This document shows positions 7,911 to 13,917 of a stretch of 16,513 nucleotides of DNA, piece by piece (within the stretch, counting starts at the first letter, position 1; the number at the start of each line of letters is the position of its first letter). Where the stretch lies: contig JAYRFB010000094.1 of assembly GCA_041908585.1 (NCBI GenBank), positions 1 through 16,513 on the forward strand, written 5' to 3'. Position numbers and translations under genes: made by a program. The DNA comes from CAINDZ01 sp041908585. GTDB lineage: Bacteria; Krumholzibacteriota; Krumholzibacteriia; LZORAL124-64-63. The notes beneath the pieces are model-generated. The model did no database searches. It was not told the origin of the DNA and saw nothing but the letters and a program-made list of their open reading frames with translations.

Positions 7911-8663
7911 CTAGAGCTGGTCCTCGATCGCGGCCATCGTCTCGTCGTCGATGTCGAAGTTCGCCGAGACGCGCGCCACGTCGTCCAGGTCGTCCATGTG
8001 GCTGATCAGCTTCATCAGCGTAACGGCCTCGTCGCCCTCGACCTTGATGAAGGTTCCGGGCACCGGCATCAGGTTGGCGCCGGTCGCCTGGAAGCCCGCC
8101 GCCGCCAGGCCGCCGTTGACCGCGTGCAGGTCCTCCATCGCCGTGGTCACGGTGATGGTGCCGTCCTCCACCTGCACGTCCTCGGCCCCAGCCTCGATCG
8201 CGGCCTCCATGACGGCGTCGAGGTCCACGCCCTCGGCATCGAACGTGATGATGCCCTTGCGCTCGAACAGGTAGCTGACGCAGCCGTTCGCCCCGAGGTT
8301 GCCGCCGAACTTCGTGAACACGTGGCGCACGTCGGCGGTGGTCCGCTTCTTGTTGTCTGTCTGGCACTCCACGAGGATGGCCACGCCGCCGGGGCCGTAA
8401 CCCTCGTAGCTGATCTCCTCGACCGCCGCCCCGTCGTCGCCCCCGGAGCCCCGCTTGATGGCCTTCTCGACCGTGTCGTTGGTCATGTTGGCCAGCCGCG
8501 CGGCCAGGAGCGCCGCCCGCAGGCGCGGATTCCCGTCAGGGTCCGCGCCCCCGCGGGCAGCCACCGTGATCTCGCGGATCAGGCGGCCGAAGATCCGGGC
8601 GCGCTTGGCGTCCTGGGCCCCCTTGTGCCGCTTGATCGTCGACCATTTGGAATGGCCGGACAT
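7911..8663 (-). CDS. yebC: YebC/PmpR-family protein
   Basis: The 250-residue protein begins MSGHSKWSTIKRHKGAQDAKR, the family signature, and contains NDTVEKAIKRGSG, YEGYGPGGVAILVE and TDNKKRTTADVRHVFTKFGG, also diagnostic. Family members were long annotated as transcription regulators; more recent work on the family describes a ribosome-associated role in relieving stalling at proline-rich stretches. The C-terminal half is acidic, ending DDETMAAIEDQL. It starts 6 bases after the stop of the EF-G-like gene, with GAGGAG in the end of that gene as ribosome-binding site, so the two should be made together. Confidence 0.95.
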   Translation of the reverse strand: MSGHSKWSTIKRHKGAQDAKRARIFGRLIREITVAARGGADPDGNPRLRAALLAARLANMTNDTVEKAIKRGSGGDDGAAVEEISYEGYGPGGVAILVECQTDNKKRTTADVRHVFTKFGGNLGANGCVSYLFERKGIITFDAEGVDLDAVMEAAIEAGAEDVQVEDGTITVTTAMEDLHAVNGGLAAAGFQATGANLMPVPGTFIKVEGDEAVTLMKLISHMDDLDDVARVSANFDIDDETMAAIEDQL

Positions 8664-8669
8664 TCGAGC

Positions 8670-10763
8670 CTACTCCTCTTCCTTCGCGACCTTCTTGTAC
8701 TCCTCGATCAGGCGCTTCTGGACGTCGCCAGGCACCTCGGAGTAGTGCGAGAACTCCATCGTGAAGACGCCCGTGCCCTGCGTGAACGAACGCAGCGAGG
8801 TGGCGTACTGGTACAGCTCGTCCTCGGGCACGTTGGCCGTGACGACCTGGTAGGGCCCATCGGCCTCCGAGCCCAGGATGGCGCCGCGACGGGTCGAGAT
8901 GTCGCCCATCACGTCGCCCATGTAGGCCTGGGGAACGACGATCCGGACCTTCATGACCGGCTCGAGGATGACCGGCCGCAGCTTGTCGGCGTCCTCCTCC
9001 ACGGCGTGTTTGAGCGCCAGCCGGGCCGCGGCCTTGAAGGCGGCTTCCGAGGAGTCGACCGCGTGGTACGAGCCGAAGAACAGCGCGCACTTGACGTCGA
9101 CCATCTCGTAGCCGGCGACCAGGCCGTGCAGCAGCGTCTCGCGGCAGCCCTTCTCGACCGCCGGGATGAACTTGTTGGGCACCACGCCGCCGACGATCTC
9201 GTCCGCGAACTCGAACCCGCTGCCGCGCGGCAGGGGCTCCATGCGGATGTGCACGTCGCCGAACTGGCCACGGCCGCCGGTCTGCTTCTTGTGCCGGCCC
9301 TGCTTCTCGGCCGTGCCGCGGATCGTCTCCTTGAAGTTGATGCGCGGCCGCTTCCGCTCCACCTGCACCCCGTTGAGCTTCTTGAGCTTGTCCAGGATGA
9401 AGTTCGTGTGGATGTCGCCCTGGGTGGCCAGGATCGTCTGCGACAGGTGGCCCTGGTGGATCAGCTGGAAGGTCGGGTCCTCCTCCATGATCCGGTGCAG
9501 GCCGGCCGCCAGCTTGTCGTCCTCGCCGCTGACGATCGGCGCGATCGCCTCGGTGCTGGTCGGCACCGGGTAGTTGATCGGCGGGAAGGCGAAGTCGACG
9601 CCCGCGGTGAGGGTCACGCCCGTGTGGGTGGCCTTCAGCTTGGCGGCCATGACGATGTCACCCGGGCCGGCCGCGTCGATCTTCTCGCGTCCCTTGCCGA
9701 TCGCCGCCGAGAGCTGCCCCATGCGCTCGCTGCTGCGTCCGTCGGAGCAGTTCAGGTTCTCACCCGCCTTGAGGGTCCCCGAGAACACGCGCAGCCAGGT
9801 CGTGTCCCCACCCTGGGCCTCGTACTGGCGCTTGAAGGCGTAGGCGACGACCGGCCCGTCGACCCCGGGCGTGAAGCTGGTCTCCTCCTGCGTCCCCGCC
9901 TTCAGGCCCTTCATGGGCTGGCGGGTCCGCGAGAAGGCGCTCGGGAAGAGGCTGACGACCGACCGCAGGAGCGAGGTCACCCCTACCTCGCTCTGGGCGT
10001 CGGTGAAGAAGACGGGATACACGGTGCCGTCGAGGGTGCCCTTCTTGAGGCCCGCGATGATGTCCGCCTCGCTGAGCGTCATCTCCTCGAGGAACTTCTC
10101 GGTCAGCGCGTCGTCGGCGCTGGCAGCGGCGTCCATCAGCATCTCGCGGGCTTCCTCGACCGCCGGGCCCAGGTCCGCCGGGACCGGGCACTCGACCGCG
10201 TGGTGGCCGTCGAACTTCCAGCCCTTCAGCGTGATCAGGTCGACCACGCCCTCGAAGCTCTCGCCGCACCCGATCGGCAGCTGCAGCGGCGCCGCGCCGG
10301 GGATGCGCTCCTTGATCCCGTTCATGACCGAGCGCCAGTTGGCGTGCTCCTTGTGCATGCGGTTGACGACCAGGAAGGTCGGCAGGTGCGTGGCGCGGAC
10401 AAGGTTCCAGAGGTTCTCCGAGGCCACCTCGAAGCCTCCGTCGGCCTTGATCACGAACATGATGCCCTCGACGACCCGCAGGGCCGCGTAGACATCACCC
10501 CGGAAGTCGTCCACTCCCGGGGTGTCGATGATGTTGATCTTGTTGCCGTCCCACTCCGTCCAGGCCAGGCTGGCCGACACCGTCTGCTTCCGCTCGATCT
10601 CCTCTTCCAGGTAGTCGAACACCGAGCTGCCGTCGTCCACATTCCCCCGGCGGCCGACCTTCTCGGTCACATGGAGCATCGCATCGGCCAGGCTGGTCTT
10701 GCCGACGCCGTGGGGGCCCATGAGGGCCACGTTGCGGATCTTTTCCATGGGGAAGGTCTTCAC
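8670..10763 (-). CDS. Elongation factor G-like GTPase paralogue
   Basis: The product has 697 residues from a GTG start at 10763-10761, preceded by AGGAGG (10771-10776) at 7 bases; the frame stays open 28 codons further but without such a site. The G domain has a P-loop GPHGVGKT (16-23) and DTPG (80-83), then EF-G domains II-V, with QTGGRGQFGDVHI, EIVGGVVPNKFIPAVEKG, GSYHAVDSSEAAF and GDISTRRGAILG well conserved. It differs from housekeeping EF-G: switch I reads ERKQTVSAS, switch II reads DTPGVDDF (no catalytic His) and the guanine-specificity motif NKxD reads NRMH (134-137). This places it with the EF-G2/EF-G-like subfamily. Its role is uncertain; it probably binds ribosomes. It is the first gene of the long minus-strand block. 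Confidence 0.9.
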   Translation of the reverse strand: MKTFPMEKIRNVALMGPHGVGKTSLADAMLHVTEKVGRRGNVDDGSSVFDYLEEEIERKQTVSASLAWTEWDGNKINIIDTPGVDDFRGDVYAALRVVEGIMFVIKADGGFEVASENLWNLVRATHLPTFLVVNRMHKEHANWRSVMNGIKERIPGAAPLQLPIGCGESFEGVVDLITLKGWKFDGHHAVECPVPADLGPAVEEAREMLMDAAASADDALTEKFLEEMTLSEADIIAGLKKGTLDGTVYPVFFTDAQSEVGVTSLLRSVVSLFPSAFSRTRQPMKGLKAGTQEETSFTPGVDGPVVAYAFKRQYEAQGGDTTWLRVFSGTLKAGENLNCSDGRSSERMGQLSAAIGKGREKIDAAGPGDIVMAAKLKATHTGVTLTAGVDFAFPPINYPVPTSTEAIAPIVSGEDDKLAAGLHRIMEEDPTFQLIHQGHLSQTILATQGDIHTNFILDKLKKLNGVQVERKRPRINFKETIRGTAEKQGRHKKQTGGRGQFGDVHIRMEPLPRGSGFEFADEIVGGVVPNKFIPAVEKGCRETLLHGLVAGYEMVDVKCALFFGSYHAVDSSEAAFKAAARLALKHAVEEDADKLRPVILEPVMKVRIVVPQAYMGDVMGDISTRRGAILGSEADGPYQVVTANVPEDELYQYATSLRSFTQGTGVFTMEFSHYSEVPGDVQKRLIEEYKKVAKEEE

Positions 10764-10914
10764 GGATCGTCCTCCTGGGTGGTCGACGGTAGCCGGTGCA
10801 ACCCTGCCGCCCGGACGGTCCGGCCGATCGGACCGGTGCGGGTGCAAACCGCGGCCCCAGACGACGCCCTGCGGCGCCCTGGGACGCGCGGATCATTGAC
10901 GCCCGGATGAGAGT

Positions 10915-10944
10915 AAAAACCCGCGTCCCCGGAGGGATTCGCGG
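10915..10944 (-). terminator. Terminator-like hairpin in the EF-G-like leader (possible attenuator)
   Basis: Read on the minus strand, CCGCG (10944-10940) pairs with CGCGG (10925-10921), and TCCC (10937-10934) pairs with GGGA (10929-10926). The closing loop is TCCG, a UNCG-type tetraloop closed by C-G. Two unpaired A bases form a bulge. A G and five T bases (10919-10915) follow at once. This is a credible intrinsic terminator, yet it sits between the predicted promoter at 10978-11006 and the GTG at 10763, so it would act as an attenuator rather than an end-of-gene terminator. Confidence 0.6.
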
Positions 10945-10977
10945 TCCGGTTAACCGGGGATTTCTGCCCGGTCGGGA

Positions 10978-11006
10978 ATGGTAATTGTCTGACAAGTACC
11001 TGTCAA
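10978..11006 (-). promoter_or_regulatory. Sigma-70-type promoter for the EF-G-like/yebC/ruv block
   Basis: On the minus strand a perfect TTGACA (11006-11001) is followed, after exactly 17 bases, by TACCAT (10983-10978). The predicted transcript starts near 10971, leaving a leader of roughly 200 bases before the GTG. The sequence TTGTCTGACAA (10985-10995) is an inverted repeat inside the spacer and could bind a regulator. Confidence 0.65.
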
Positions 11007-11040
11007 CACGCCCGCAGGCGGCCCAACGGGGTGAAAGTTC

Positions 11041-11069
11041 TGGACAACATGAAGCGGTCACTTTACCGT
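11041..11069 (+). promoter_or_regulatory. Possible promoter of the outer-membrane gene
   Basis: TGGACA (11041-11046) and TACCGT (11064-11069) are separated by 17 bases. The -10 box is poor against TATAAT but is one base from the TACCAT boxes used elsewhere in the window. Transcription would start near 11076, about 118 bases before the ATG. Confidence 0.4.
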
Positions 11070-11071
11070 TA

Positions 11072-11107
11072 GTTGGGTCCCGAAACGGCCCTTCCGGGCG
11101 ACCCAAC
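11072..11107 (+). promoter_or_regulatory. 5' leader stem-loop of the outer-membrane gene
   Basis: GTTGGGTC (11072-11079) and GACCCAAC (11100-11107) form a perfect 8-bp stem around a 20-base, GC-rich loop. It lies at the predicted transcript start. By analogy with the ompA leader it might protect the mRNA 5' end; this is inference. Confidence 0.4.
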
Positions 11108-11194
11108 CATTCGCGCCCCACGCGACCTGCACACTCCGGTCGGACGGCTGCCCCTGCGCCGCCCCGGCCGTGCTGAACCCGTCGAGGTGAGCCC

Positions 11195-12109
11195 ATGATC
11201 GTCAGGAAACTCGTGTGCCTCGTGGCCCTGCTGTCGCTCGGCGCGGCGGTCAGTCCCGCCGTGGCCGCCGATGCCCCCGCCGCCCAGGTTGCGAGCACCG
11301 CGGTGGCCGACTCGAACAGCACGGGGCAGGAAGCTGCCGCCCCCGCGCTCGAGTGGAAGGACTACAAGGTCAAGGGCTACAGCCTGTCGCTCTACGGCGG
11401 CCATTTCTCGGGCGCCACCTACCTGGACCTGATGCCGCTGGGCCCGCGGACGATCCTGACCCCCGGCGCCGGTGACATCATCGCCTACGACGGCAGCGTC
11501 CTGATCGAGTCGATCGACATGCAGAACCCCACCGCGTCGCTGCGGCACTACAATGCCCCGCGCAAGGAGATCGAGGCCGGCACCGCCATCGGTGGACGGA
11601 TCGGCATCTACGTCGCCGACGATTTCCATCTCGACCTGGTCGGCAACTACATGTCGGGCCGCGCCGTGACGAGCATGCTTTACAACCCCGACAGCACCGA
11701 TCCGGCCAACGAATGGACCCGGGTCGAGGTCGACGAGGACCCCGGCTTCCGCGCCTTCAAGGGCGGCGTCTCCCTCATGTACGATGCCCGCCCCGCCACC
11801 CTGCTGGGTGCCACGCCCCTGATCGGGTTCGGGCTGGGTGGCATCATCAACCGCTACAGCGAGCTCGAGGACAAGACGGCACTGTATCTCGAGGGGAACT
11901 TCGGCCTGAAGTTCCAGCCCATGGACGACCTGAGCATCATCGCCCGCGCCGACCTGGCGGTCTTCGCGTACGAGGTGGATGAGCTTGGGTACTCTAACAT
12001 GGTGAGCTATAAGAACTTCACGGTGGGGGCGGCTTGGTTCATTGATACGGTGCCGGCGGCGGTCAGGGCCGAGCACAACGCCACCCGCACCAAAAAAGTG
12101 CGTCACTGA
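11195..12109 (+). CDS. Predicted outer-membrane beta-barrel protein
   Basis: The 304-residue product has a clear Sec signal peptide: MIVRKL, then a hydrophobic stretch, then AVSPAVAA with likely cleavage after residue 25 before DAPA. The mature part begins with an Ala/Thr/Ser-rich stretch and then has alternating polar/hydrophobic strands rich in Gly and aromatics (YSLSLYGGHFSGATYLDL, FHLDLVGNYMSG, FRAFKGGVSLMYD, PLIGFGLGGIINRYSEL, FTVGAAWFIDTV), as in small transmembrane barrels. I do not recognise the family; OmpW-like or general beta-barrel OMP folds are possible. The ATG has GAGGTGA 5 bases upstream. The last 20-odd residues are polar and basic instead of ending in the usual aromatic. Codon choice in the last 130 bases differs from the rest. 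An insertion sequence begins one base after the stop. Confidence 0.72.
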   Translation: MIVRKLVCLVALLSLGAAVSPAVAADAPAAQVASTAVADSNSTGQEAAAPALEWKDYKVKGYSLSLYGGHFSGATYLDLMPLGPRTILTPGAGDIIAYDGSVLIESIDMQNPTASLRHYNAPRKEIEAGTAIGGRIGIYVADDFHLDLVGNYMSGRAVTSMLYNPDSTDPANEWTRVEVDEDPGFRAFKGGVSLMYDARPATLLGATPLIGFGLGGIINRYSELEDKTALYLEGNFGLKFQPMDDLSIIARADLAVFAYEVDELGYSNMVSYKNFTVGAAWFIDTVPAAVRAEHNATRTKKVRH

Positions 12110-12110
12110 G

Positions 12111-12136
12111 GTTGTGCCGTCGAGATTGTGTCCGGC
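12111..12136 (+). repeat. Left terminal inverted repeat of the insertion sequence
   Basis: It reads GTTGTGCC, then G, TCGAGATTGTG, T and CCGGC. It matches the right repeat (13304-13329, read on the minus strand) except at positions 9 and 21. Its last five bases are also the start of the terminator stem at 12132. Confidence 0.85.
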
Positions 12137-12168
12137 CGCGCCAGTCGAGGGCGCGGCCGGTTCATTTT
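12132..12168 (+). terminator. Plus-strand intrinsic terminator inside the IS left end
   Basis: CCGGCCGCGCC (12132-12142) and GGCGCGGCCGG (12150-12160) make a perfect 11-bp stem with a 7-base loop, followed by TTCATTTT. The T-rich side is on the plus strand, so it stops transcription coming from the outer-membrane gene before it can run antisense through the transposase. Confidence 0.75.
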
Positions 12169-12177
12169 GCCGATCAT

Positions 12178-13296
12178 CTAGACCGCGTACCTGAGCGCAT
12201 GTCCCCTCTGTGCTGAACCCAGTGCACGCGTCTGCACACGCCGCCAGTAGTAGTCATCCCAGCGGGCCGGCAGCGCGAGGTGGGTGACGAACAGGCGTGC
12301 CTTCAGCAGTTCCCCCAGGCCGACCCGATGCTCCATCTGGCCCCTGGACTGTGCCGGTGTGGGGCTGCCGCGGACCTTCTCCCGTCGGCCCTTCATGTAG
12401 TTGCGCCACACCAGGAACACGGCCAGCCTCTCCGCACTCGCCTGACGGCGCTTCGACCAGGCGATCGTCTCCCGCTTGTGATTCGCACTGCAGTGCCGGA
12501 CCAGCATATCCGCAAGATTGACCGGATGGAGCTGATTGCGGGCATCCCGACGTTCCCGGCTGGATGTCACGAAATGGCGCACCCTGCATGCCAGCCTCTG
12601 CAACGCCCGCGGATACGCCTTGTGGTCGTCGCTGAGCACGGTCAGTTCCGGCTGCTCACCTGCCGTCACTTCGAGCAAGTGCGTGACATCCTTGAGTACG
12701 GCCTGCGGATCCGGTCGGCCGAACGCCCCTTCGAGCCGCTCCCGTTTGCGCTTCTGGGCGGGGGTCATGGATCCTGAGCGCCGGACCTCGCTGTCGGTGA
12801 AGTACACGATCAGGTCCGATTCCGCTTCCACCGCCAAGTGATGATGGAATGGGAAATACTGCGAGTGCTCGAACGTCACCAGGCCATCGATGACCACCCT
12901 TGATGCCGGTCGTGCGCCGGCCATCTGACGTGTGTGGTACAGCAGGCAATGCCGACCCAGCCGGGCGAGTTGTCGGTCGACTGTCGACGGTGCCACCTGC
13001 AGATCCCTCGCGATCTGACGATTGGCCATGCAGCCAACAGTCTTGGTCAGCAACCGGGGAAGCACATCCGGTCGCTTGAGCCAATACGAGGTGGAGAATG
13101 TCTGCGAACTGAAGGACCGGCGGCAGGACAAGCACAGGAATCTGGGTATACGCCTGCGTTGACACTGACTCCAGTGGTGGCCATGGCGCTTGTAGCGCCA
13201 CGCGCCATCTAAACAATTGTGGAATAAGCACTTCCCATTTGGGCAGTGTGGCGGCAGGAAGGAAGGGCTGCTCGTGTCCATGCTCCTCTTTCGCAT
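12178..13296 (-). CDS. DDE-type transposase with zinc ribbon and HTH
   Basis: The 372-residue protein starts at ATG 13296, the first ATG inside the right terminal repeat; ATG 13281 is an alternative, with AGAGGAG too close in front. Residues 18-58 are a zinc-ribbon-like module (CPNGKC and CLSC, Cys18, 23, 55, 58) followed by RRSFSSQTFS, as in IS1/InsA-like and IS1595-like N-termini. Residues 90-116 (MANRQIARDLQVAPSTVDRQ) are a helix-turn-helix. Candidate catalytic acids are Asp137 (VVIDGLVTFEHSQYF), Asp223/224 (LTVLSDDHKAYPRAL) and Glu289 (ASAERLAVFLVWRNYMKG). The frame is intact to TAG at 12178. The FEHSQYF and MTPAQKRKRERLE segments recall a broadly distributed transposase-like family that is often left unnamed. 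Family assignment is inference; the role as this IS's transposase is supported by the flanking inverted repeats. Confidence 0.75.
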   Translation of the reverse strand: MRKRSMDTSSPSFLPPHCPNGKCLFHNCLDGAWRYKRHGHHWSQCQRRRIPRFLCLSCRRSFSSQTFSTSYWLKRPDVLPRLLTKTVGCMANRQIARDLQVAPSTVDRQLARLGRHCLLYHTRQMAGARPASRVVIDGLVTFEHSQYFPFHHHLAVEAESDLIVYFTDSEVRRSGSMTPAQKRKRERLEGAFGRPDPQAVLKDVTHLLEVTAGEQPELTVLSDDHKAYPRALQRLACRVRHFVTSSRERRDARNQLHPVNLADMLVRHCSANHKRETIAWSKRRQASAERLAVFLVWRNYMKGRREKVRGSPTPAQSRGQMEHRVGLGELLKARLFVTHLALPARWDDYYWRRVQTRALGSAQRGHALRYAV

Positions 13297-13303
13297 GGAC
13301 CGC

Positions 13304-13329
13304 GCCGGGCACAATCTCGAAGGCACAAC
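13304..13329 (-). repeat. Right terminal inverted repeat of the insertion sequence
   Basis: Read on the minus strand from 13329 it gives GTTGTGCC, T, TCGAGATTGTG, C and CCGGC. An upstream in-frame GTG for the transposase (13326) lies inside it, which argues against using that codon as the start. Confidence 0.85.
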
Positions 13330-13333
13330 AGAG

Positions 13334-13360
13334 AACCCGCCAGGCGGGGCCTGGCGGGTT
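13334..13360. terminator. Bidirectional terminator downstream of the KKAT-repeat gene
   Basis: AACCCGCCAGGC (13334-13345) and GCCTGGCGGGTT (13349-13360) form a perfect 12-bp stem with a GGG loop. On the minus strand TTCTCTGTTGT follows, and on the plus strand a short TTT. It ends the gene at 13387-13701. A second hairpin, ACTCGGG (13366-13372) with CCCGAGT (13381-13387), lies between it and that gene's stop. Before the insertion the outer-membrane gene's stop codon would have directly abutted it, so it was probably shared by both convergent genes. Confidence 0.75.
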
Positions 13361-13386
13361 TCGCGACTCGGGGCGTGTCGCCCGAG

Positions 13387-13701
13387 TTACTTCTTCTTGG
13401 CGGCCTTCTTCGTCGCCTTCTTCGTCGTCTTCTTCGTCGCCTTCTTGGTCGCCTTCTTGGTCGCCTTCTTCGTGGCCTTCTTGGTCGCCTTCTTCGCCGG
13501 CGCCTTCTTCGTGGCCTTCTTCTTCGTGGCGGCCTTCTTGGTCGTCTTCTTCTTGGCGACCTTCTTCGTGGCCTTCTTGGTGGCCTTCTTGGTGGCCTTC
13601 TTCTTGGTGGCCTTCTTCGTGGCCTTCTTGGTGGCCTTCTTGGTGGCCTTCTTCTTCGTGGCCTTCTTCTTCGTCGCCTTCTTGGGGCCAGCAGCCACCA
13701 T
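13387..13701 (-). CDS. Lys/Ala/Thr-repeat histone H1-like protein
   Basis: The 104-residue product starts MVAAGPKKATKKKATKKK and is built almost wholly of KKAT-type repeats, with VAKKKTTKKAATKKK and APAKKAT as the only interruptions, ending AAKKK. This composition matches histone H1 C-terminal tails and bacterial proteins of the HctB/AlgP kind, which bind DNA or RNA non-specifically through charge and stay unfolded when free. No folded domain is present. The ATG at 13701 was chosen because GGAGGAGAGG lies just upstream; the open frame continues 36 codons further without such composition. Lys codons are nearly all AAG. It has its own likely promoter (13847-13876) and terminator (13334-13360). 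A role in chromosome compaction is inference. Confidence 0.8.
   Translation of the reverse strand: MVAAGPKKATKKKATKKKATKKATKKATKKATKKKATKKATKKATKKVAKKKTTKKAATKKKATKKAPAKKATKKATKKATKKATKKATKKTTKKATKKAAKKK
13561..13656. repeat. 51-bp tandem duplication inside the KKAT-repeat gene
   Basis: A 45-base segment at 13561-13605 is repeated without a single difference at 13612-13656, a period of 51 bases or 17 codons. Smaller 12-base units (GGCCTTCTTGGT on the plus strand, Thr-Lys-Lys-Ala on the coding strand) make up the rest of 13390-13686. The repeats stay in frame. Confidence 0.85.
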
Positions 13702-13846
13702 CGTCCTCTCCTCCATGCCGAACCTCACTTCGTTGGGAGTCCTTCGCCCACCCGGACCACGCACCCTGTGGATTTCCGAGTGAGACCTCCTGTCTCTGAC
13801 GTGCTTCACGAACGTCTGGCGTCAGGCTGCCAGCTGAAGCAGGGCC

Positions 13847-13876
13847 AATATTTCGACCGGGCGAAAATCGTGTCAA
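13847..13876 (-). promoter_or_regulatory. Promoter of the KKAT-repeat gene
   Basis: A perfect TTGACA on the minus strand (13876-13871) lies one base after the T-tract of the tRNA terminator. AATATT follows after 18 bases (13852-13847), or AAATAT after 17. The transcript would start near 13840, where TGCTTC (13841-13836) begins a hairpin with GAAGCA (13807-13802); an inner TGGC/GCCA stem lies within it. Confidence 0.55.
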
Positions 13877-13877
13877 C

Positions 13878-13917
13878 AAAAAAAAAGGAAACTGTCGGTG
13901 ACAGTCTCCTTTTTTTT
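13878..13917 (-). terminator. Strong intrinsic terminator after tRNA-Leu
   Basis: On the minus strand GGAGACTGTC (13909-13900) pairs with GACAGTTTCC (13896-13887) around an ACC loop, with one G-T wobble. Nine A bases precede and nine T bases (13886-13878) follow, so the stem can extend to 19 bp. It starts directly at the 3' CCA of the tRNA. The mirror T-run also makes it able to act on the plus strand. Confidence 0.9.

Larger units (their letters stand above)
10764..11194. other. Divergent intergenic region
   Basis: This 431-base gap separates the minus-strand EF-G-like gene from the plus-strand outer-membrane gene. It contains a strong minus-strand promoter, a terminator-like hairpin in the minus leader, a 12-bp palindrome CCGGTTAACCGG (10946-10957), a weaker plus-strand promoter and an 8-bp stem-loop in the plus leader. 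I see no convincing small gene; reading frames here are arginine- and proline-rich shadows. Confidence 0.6.
12111..13329 (-). mobile_element. Insertion sequence with one transposase gene
   Basis: The element is bounded by a 26-bp imperfect terminal inverted repeat (12111-12136 and 13304-13329; 24 of 26 identical), giving 1219 bp. It contains a single minus-strand transposase gene and, at the left end, a plus-strand terminator hairpin. The interior is visibly less GC-rich and uses less biased codons than the flanking genes, consistent with transfer. The clear outer flanks show no long direct repeat: only GAG at 12108-12110 and at 13331-13333, allowing one extra base at the right end, which could be chance. 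The family is not certain. Confidence 0.8.

Noticed and set aside
5678..8005. A 775-codon plus-strand open frame antisense to ruvB, ruvA and ruvC
   Set aside because: It crosses three verified genes and has shadow-type composition without any motif or ribosome-binding site.
10764..10905. A leader peptide upstream of the EF-G-like gene starting MIRASQGAAGRR
   Set aside because: It has no ribosome-binding site, starts after the putative attenuator and runs out of frame into the EF-G-like gene, so it does not fit a leader-peptide mechanism.
7887..10910. A 1007-codon open frame on the plus strand, antisense to yebC and the EF-G-like gene
   Set aside because: The opposite strand carries well-conserved families over the same span. 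The plus frame is rich in Arg, Asp, His and Leu with no recognisable domain, which is usual for antisense frames in GC-rich DNA.
10795..11176. Short plus-strand frames between the divergent genes
   Set aside because: They are Pro/Arg/Gly-rich, lack ribosome-binding sites and overlap the leader and promoter elements.
13297..13326. GTG at 13326 as the transposase start
   Set aside because: It lies inside the terminal inverted repeat, and the extra ten residues (MPSRLCPARS) show no domain; an ATG follows just inside the repeat.
12103..13337. Target-site duplication flanking the insertion sequence
   Set aside because: No direct repeat of 4 or more bases directly abuts the inverted repeats. The 3-base GAG match needs an uneven right end and may be chance.
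13390..13686. Regular short repeats resembling a CRISPR array
   Set aside because: The units are 12-51 bases, contiguous, in frame with a coding sequence and without unique spacers.
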